From an uncultured Collinsella sp. (GTDB taxonomy: Bacteria > Actinomycetota > Coriobacteriia > Coriobacteriales > Coriobacteriaceae), in assembly GCA_958437495.1 (NCBI GenBank), contig CAUBOH010000016.1, positions 1 through 55,904 of the forward strand: a DNA stretch of 55,904 nucleotides, written 5' to 3'. The notes under the pieces are model-generated. The model did not search any database and had not been told where the DNA came from. It worked only from the letters and a program-made list of their open reading frames with translations. Shown here piece by piece: positions 51,907 to 55,904 of the stretch. The first letter of the stretch is position 1. Each line of letters begins with the position of its first letter. The position numbers and the translations under genes were made by a program.

Positions 51907-53373
51907 TTGTCACAGTTCACCGATATCAGCCGCATTAACGTTTGCGGCGGCGACGGCGGAGCCGGATGCATGTCGTTTAGGCGCGAGGCATTTGTTCCCA
52001 AGGGCGGCCCCGATGGCGGCGACGGCGGTCGTGGCGGCAATGTCGTCATCCAGGCCGATGCTCAGCTGTCTTCGCTGATCGATTATCGCTTTAAGCATCA
52101 CTTCCGTGCCGAGCGCGGCACGCATGGCCAGGGCGCTCGTCGCAATGGTAAGAGCGGCGAGGACCTGATTCTCAAGGTTCCCATGGGCACCGTGGTACGC
52201 GAGCTCGATCCCGAGACGCAGACCCCGATGTTCGAGATTGCCGATCTGGTGCACGACGGCGAGCGCGTCGTCGTGGCGCCCGGTGGCGCCGGCGGTCTGG
52301 GCAATACCCACTTTGTGACGTCGGTGCGTCGCGCTCCGGCCTTTGCCCAGCTCGGCGAGCCGGCCGAGGAGCATTGGATCGAGCTCGAGATGAAGCTTAT
52401 GGCCGATGCCGCACTCGTGGGCTTTCCCTCGGTGGGCAAGTCTTCGCTCATTGCGCGCATGAGTGCCGCTCGTCCCAAGATTGCCGACTATCCCTTTACC
52501 ACGCTCGTGCCCAACTTGGGTATGGTGCGTGCCGGCGAGTACTCCTATGTCGTTGCCGACGTCCCCGGCCTTATCGAGGGCGCGAGCGAGGGTAAAGGCC
52601 TAGGCCATCAGTTCCTGCGCCACATTGAGCGCACGGCCCTGATCATGCATGTCGTTGACATGACGGGCGGGTTTGAGGATCGCGATCCGGTCGAGGACTA
52701 TCGCATTATTAACCGTGAGCTCGAGCAGTATGGCGCAGAGCTTTCGGAGCGCCCGCAGATCGTTGTCGCCAACAAGTGCGATGCGCCGGGCACGGCCGAC
52801 AAGATTGCCGACCTTAAGCGTGCGGCGCTCGACGATGGCCATATGTTCTTTGCCGTGTCCGCCGTGACGGGTGCCGGTCTCAACACGCTGATGCTTGCCG
52901 TGGGTGAGCAGGTGGCTAAGCTTCGCGCCGAGCTGGCGGTCTCTGATGAGCCGGTCGATCTGCGCGACGAGGAGTGGGAGCGCCGCCGTCTGCAGCGCGA
53001 GAAGCGGTTCCGCATTGTCCAAGAAGAGCCTCATGCCTTCCGTGTGGTTGGTCGCGCTATTGAGCGCATGGTCATCCAGACCGACTGGGAAAACGAGGAA
53101 GCTGTCATCTACCTGCAGCATAAGTTTGCGCGCATGGGTGTCGACGACGCGCTCGAGAAGGCCGGCTGCCGTGCGGGCGACGAGGTTCGCATTTGCCAGC
53201 GCGCCTTTGACTTTGAGGGCGCCGAGGACTTCTCGGAATACGAGGACGAGCTCGAGGATGCAGGCGTTGAGGTTATTGACGTAGCGGCCGAGGGTGCGGA
53301 CGTGGCTGATGCCACCGAGGGCTCCGAAGGCACTGCCGGAGTCGACGTCGTTGAGACCCCGGAGGGCGAGTAA
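51907..53373 (+). CDS. obg: GTPase Obg (CgtA)
   Basis: A 488-residue ribosome-associated GTPase involved in 50S maturation and stress control. The glycine-rich Obg fold (GGDGGAGCMSFRREAFVPKGGPDGG) spans residues 1-158, the G domain follows (P-loop GFPSVGKSS near 175, NKCD near 285), and the OCT domain occupies ~340-430. A ~60-residue acidic tail (Glu/Asp/Ala/Val) makes it longer than the ~430-residue norm. TTG 51907 has AGGAGG at good distance. Confidence 0.97.
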   Translation: MSQFTDISRINVCGGDGGAGCMSFRREAFVPKGGPDGGDGGRGGNVVIQADAQLSSLIDYRFKHHFRAERGTHGQGARRNGKSGEDLILKVPMGTVVRELDPETQTPMFEIADLVHDGERVVVAPGGAGGLGNTHFVTSVRRAPAFAQLGEPAEEHWIELEMKLMADAALVGFPSVGKSSLIARMSAARPKIADYPFTTLVPNLGMVRAGEYSYVVADVPGLIEGASEGKGLGHQFLRHIERTALIMHVVDMTGGFEDRDPVEDYRIINRELEQYGAELSERPQIVVANKCDAPGTADKIADLKRAALDDGHMFFAVSAVTGAGLNTLMLAVGEQVAKLRAELAVSDEPVDLRDEEWERRRLQREKRFRIVQEEPHAFRVVGRAIERMVIQTDWENEEAVIYLQHKFARMGVDDALEKAGCRAGDEVRICQRAFDFEGAEDFSEYEDELEDAGVEVIDVAAEGADVADATEGSEGTAGVDVVETPEGE

Positions 53374-53376
53374 GCC

Positions 53377-54054
53377 ATGTCGCTGCGCGGTGGAATCGGA
53401 TTGCCTGAGCTGCCCATCAAGGATGGGCAGGAGTTTCGGCTTGGCATTATGGGCGGCACCTTCGACCCGATTCATTACGGGCACTTGGTTACCGCCGAGC
53501 AGGCGCGCGAGTCGCTCGACTTGGACGCCGTGCTTTTTATGCCAGCCGGCTCTCCTGCCTTTAAGCTCGACAAACCGGTGACGCCTGCCGAGGACCGTTA
53601 TGCCATGACGGTCCTCGCGACTGCCGCGAACCCGGCCTTTTTGGCGAGTCGTTTCGAGATCGACCGTGCCGGTGTCACCTATACAGCCGATACGCTGCAT
53701 GCCCTTCGCGAGTTTTACCCGCCACAAGTGAAGCTCTACTTTATTACGGGTGCCGATGCGATTATCGATATTGTGACCTGGCACAATGCTGACGAGATTG
53801 CCGAACTGGCAACCTTTATTGCTGCGACACGGCCTGGCTTTGACATCGATACGGCCCGGGCGCGGATTAAGGAATCGGGCCTGCCGTTTGACGTGCGCTA
53901 TATCCAAATTCCGGCGCTGGCGATTAGCTCGACCAACATTCGCAAGCGGGTTGCCCGCGGCATGAGCGTGCGCTATCTTACGAGCGAGTCCGTGCTCGGC
54001 TATATCCGTAAACGCGGCCTGTATGCCGATCTTGGGCAAGACGATTTTGATTGA
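53377..54054 (+). CDS. nadD: Nicotinate-nucleotide adenylyltransferase
   Basis: A 225-residue enzyme of NAD synthesis transferring AMP to nicotinate mononucleotide. LGIMGGTFDPIHYGHL contains the nucleotidyltransferase HxGH-type motif and ISSTNIRKRV the second ATP motif. About 20 residues precede the usual start, which reads like a linker. ATG 53377 begins three bases after the obg stop. Confidence 0.95.
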   Translation: MSLRGGIGLPELPIKDGQEFRLGIMGGTFDPIHYGHLVTAEQARESLDLDAVLFMPAGSPAFKLDKPVTPAEDRYAMTVLATAANPAFLASRFEIDRAGVTYTADTLHALREFYPPQVKLYFITGADAIIDIVTWHNADEIAELATFIAATRPGFDIDTARARIKESGLPFDVRYIQIPALAISSTNIRKRVARGMSVRYLTSESVLGYIRKRGLYADLGQDDFD

Positions 54055-54066
54055 TGGGGGAGAACG

Positions 54067-54675
54067 TTGTCGGTAGAAGATCAGTTTGAGGGCGACGAGC
54101 GCGCGCTCTTGACGCGTATCCACGAGTTGCTCGATGTGCGCATGAAGGATAAGCGTAAACGCTACGTTCATTCGCTAGGGGTCGCCGAGACGGCGCTGCA
54201 CCTAGCCGAGGTATACGGTGTCGACCGCTTTGATGCCGCTGCCGCTGGCCTGATCCATGACTGGGACAAAGTGCTCTCCGACGACGAACTGGTCACGCGC
54301 GCTCTGCATTACGGCATTAAGATTGCCGGCTCTCCGTCTGCCGCGACGCCGCTTTTGCATGGCCCGGTTGCCGCCTATGAGCTTCCGCAGCTTTTTCCCG
54401 AGCTGTCGCCGACGGTCTTTCAGGCTGTCGACCGTCACACCGTGGGCGCCTGCGACATGACGCCGCTCGATATGGTGGTCTTTGTGGCCGATGCCATCGA
54501 ACCCAACCGCCACGGAGATTATGCCCATGCGCTGCGCAAGATGGTGGGGAAGTCCTCGCTCGACGAGTTGTTCTTCTCCTGTTTTGCGCAGGGTCTGGTC
54601 TACGTTATCCAGTCCGGGCGTTATCTTTATCCCACGGCTATTACGATTTACAACCATTACGCCCAGCTGCGCTAG
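54067..54675 (+). CDS. yqeK: HD-domain hydrolase YqeK (Ap4A hydrolase type)
   Basis: A 202-residue HD-domain protein with RYVHSLGVAETALHLAE (first His), LIHDWDK (HD pair), and DRHTVGACDMTPLDMVVFVADAIEPNR, the YqeK signature. YqeK homologues hydrolyse diadenosine tetraphosphate symmetrically and sit between nadD and rsfS, as here. TTG 54067 follows GGGGGAGA. Confidence 0.92.
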   Translation: MSVEDQFEGDERALLTRIHELLDVRMKDKRKRYVHSLGVAETALHLAEVYGVDRFDAAAAGLIHDWDKVLSDDELVTRALHYGIKIAGSPSAATPLLHGPVAAYELPQLFPELSPTVFQAVDRHTVGACDMTPLDMVVFVADAIEPNRHGDYAHALRKMVGKSSLDELFFSCFAQGLVYVIQSGRYLYPTAITIYNHYAQLR

Positions 54676-54702
54676 CTCGGGCCGTCTAGAAAGAGGTATT
54701 CC

Positions 54703-55158
54703 ATGGCCGACGAGACCATGACCGACGAGCAGATTCTTAAGGGTGTGGCGCATAAGAGTTTCGTTGCCACGTCCGACCGCACTGCCGCCTCGCTGTCCGC
54801 GAGCGGTGTCGCCGCCGAGGATGTCGCCCGCGCCGCCGCGCAGGCCGCCTATGACAAGAAGGGCGAGGACGTTCAGGTGCTCGATCTGACTGAGCTTTCC
54901 GATGTGTGCGACTACTTTGTCCTTGCTACCGGCACCAACAACCGCCAGGTTGATTCAATTGTCGACGAGATTGAGGAGAAGGTCGCCGAGGCTTGCAACG
55001 AGCACCCGTTTTCAATCGAGGGCCGCGAGCAGAAGACCTGGATTCTCATGGACTACGGTTCGGTCGTCGTCCATGTCTTTACCCCCGAGGCCCGCGAGTT
55101 CTACCGTCTCGAGAAGCTCTGGGGTGACGCTCCCCAGCTTCCCCTCGACCTCGTCTAG
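54703..55158 (+). CDS. rsfS: Ribosomal silencing factor RsfS
   Basis: A 151-residue protein that binds L14 and blocks subunit joining when nutrients are scarce. Core motifs: VLDLTELSDVCDYFVLATGTNNRQV, GREQKTWILMDYGSVVVHVFTPEAREFYRLEKLW. An N-terminal extension of ~45 residues (Ala-rich) precedes the ~105-residue core. Last gene of the obg operon, ended by a strong terminator. Confidence 0.95.
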   Translation: MADETMTDEQILKGVAHKSFVATSDRTAASLSASGVAAEDVARAAAQAAYDKKGEDVQVLDLTELSDVCDYFVLATGTNNRQVDSIVDEIEEKVAEACNEHPFSIEGREQKTWILMDYGSVVVHVFTPEAREFYRLEKLWGDAPQLPLDLV

Positions 55159-55199
55159 TAGCTCATTTGGGTCGGGGTTTTAGCTACCCTCTACCGTTC

Positions 55200-55242
55200 G
55201 CCGGGCAGTTGCACCATGCGCAACTGCCCGGCTTTCTTTTTG
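55200..55242 (+). terminator. Terminator after rsfS
   Basis: A perfect 13-bp GC-rich stem (55200-55212 with 55220-55232), 7-base loop, then TTTCTTTTT. It lies between the convergent rsfS and dinB. Confidence 0.85.
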
Positions 55243-55251
55243 CCTTGGGGA

Positions 55252-55904
55252 CTAATCGTTGAAGCGGGATTGGCGGCCGAAGGATAGGGCGGCGTCGCCG
55301 AATTTGTCTCGGACGGCGTCGATGGCGACGGAGAGGTCGCGGCGGTCGCTGGATTGGGCACCGCGATCATCGACTTCACAGAACAGGTCGGTCTGAATGC
55401 CGCCCTGATGGTTGAAGTCACTCATGCCGATACCCGCCAAGCGCACGTGCATACCTTCCTGCCAGATATTGTCGAGCAGCTCGAGCGCCACGGCCACAAA
55501 GATATTCTCGTCGTCGGTGGGATGAGGAAGTCGGCGCTGTGCCGTGCGTCCGCTGCCGTACGAGTACTTGAGCTTAAGCGTTACCGTGGCACCCGTCAGT
55601 CCCTGGCGACGTAAACGTCGTCCGACGGACTCGCCCAGCAGGGCAATCGCCGCCTCGATGTCTCCTCGCTCGGTCAGATCCCTCGCAAAGGTGCGCTCAT
55701 TGCTTACCGACTTGACCTCACGCGCTTCGTCCAAGCTCGTAACCTCTGAAACCTCGAGTCCTAGCGCGCGCTGGCGCATGCGCTCGCCGTTCACGCCAAA
55801 AATGGCAGCCAGCGTTGACTCCGGCGCGCGTGAAAGCTCTCCCAGCGTATAGATGCGCATGCGGCGCAGTCGCTCCTCGGCCGAGCGCCCGATGCCGCTC
55901 ATGG
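55252..55904 (-). CDS. dinB: DNA polymerase IV (Y family), C-terminal part (runs off the window)
   Basis: The last ~217 codons of a translesion polymerase. The segment begins in the thumb (SGIGRSAEERLRRMRIYTLGEL, the helix-hairpin-helix that contacts primer DNA) and continues through the little-finger domain (SVSNERTFARDL, GATVTLKLKYSYG). The catalytic palm and fingers lie beyond base 55904. There is no recognisable C-terminal clamp-binding motif in the last residues (FGRQSRFND), though the RQSRF end could be a weak one. Start is outside the window. Confidence 0.9.
   Translation of the reverse strand, partial: MSGIGRSAEERLRRMRIYTLGELSRAPESTLAAIFGVNGERMRQRALGLEVSEVTSLDEAREVKSVSNERTFARDLTERGDIEAAIALLGESVGRRLRRQGLTGATVTLKLKYSYGSGRTAQRRLPHPTDDENIFVAVALELLDNIWQEGMHVRLAGIGMSDFNHQGGIQTDLFCEVDDRGAQSSDRRDLSVAIDAVRDKFGDAALSFGRQSRFND

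Noticed and set aside
1..55904. CRISPR arrays, IS elements, transposases, toxin-antitoxin genes
   Set aside because: No regularly spaced repeats, no transposase-like proteins and no recognisable defence genes were seen on either strand.

Overview
The window looks like a chromosomal segment of a Coriobacteriia gut actinobacterium, most likely Collinsella. This is inferred from a GC-rich backbone, frequent TTG/GTG starts, a fused RmlC-RmlD protein, a fused AroE-AroK protein and an actinobacterial-type gene order (rodA, DUF697-like gene, two radical-SAM-associated genes, rplU-rpmA-obg-nadD-yqeK-rsfS). No database comparison was possible. There is no rRNA, IS element, phage or CRISPR array, and no gene-free stretch longer than about 200 bases.

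Region 1 (1-18.3 kb) is a cell-surface polysaccharide locus. After the last codons of a ricin-like lectin protein there is an AT-rich cassette (sample lines 38-45% G+C by count). It holds a phosphosugar mutase/GDP-mannose pyrophosphorylase fusion, several glycosyltransferases, a DUF2304 membrane partner, a Wzx-like flippase, an acetyltransferase, a sugar epimerase/dehydratase, a DUF2142 polytopic protein, a WsaF-like rhamnosyltransferase and, convergently, a two-domain GT2. It abuts a very GC-rich dTDP-rhamnose block (68% G+C in a sample line): rmlA, rmlB and rmlC-rmlD. Together these genes would supply GDP-mannose and dTDP-rhamnose and build a rhamnose/mannose-containing glycan.

Region 2 (18.3-26.3 kb) carries a GT-C protein of the YfhO type next to a GtrB/CsbB-like undecaprenyl-phosphate glycosyltransferase. 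A second GT2 with membrane helices sits back to back with a large GT-C-like membrane protein, followed by a two-gene ABC polysaccharide exporter. These look like glycan-decorating and export modules.

Region 3 (26.3-35.3 kb), bounded by two tRNA-Arg genes (TCT and CCG), is a nearly complete aromatic amino acid operon on the minus strand: DAHP synthase, tyrA, aroB, aroA, aroC, pheA, aroE-aroK and aroQ. Its leader has an inverted repeat over the likely promoter, a candidate 24-codon leader peptide and a terminator-like hairpin inside that small reading frame.

Region 4 (35.3-55.9 kb) is plus-strand core: a CtpE-like P-type ATPase with a basic tail, a zinc-ribbon membrane protein, a cyclophilin, a TPR membrane protein, the rod-shape/elongasome cluster (mreB, mreC, mreD, PBP2, rodA), a DUF697-like protein, the TIGR03960/TIGR03936 radical SAM pair, then rplU, rpmA, obg, nadD, yqeK and rsfS. 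The window ends inside a minus-strand dinB. The most interesting items are the aro leader, the mutase-ManC-degenerate cupin fusion, two long perfect inverted repeats with 23-bp arms (16728-16786 and 38085-38161), and the paired GT2/GT-C modules.
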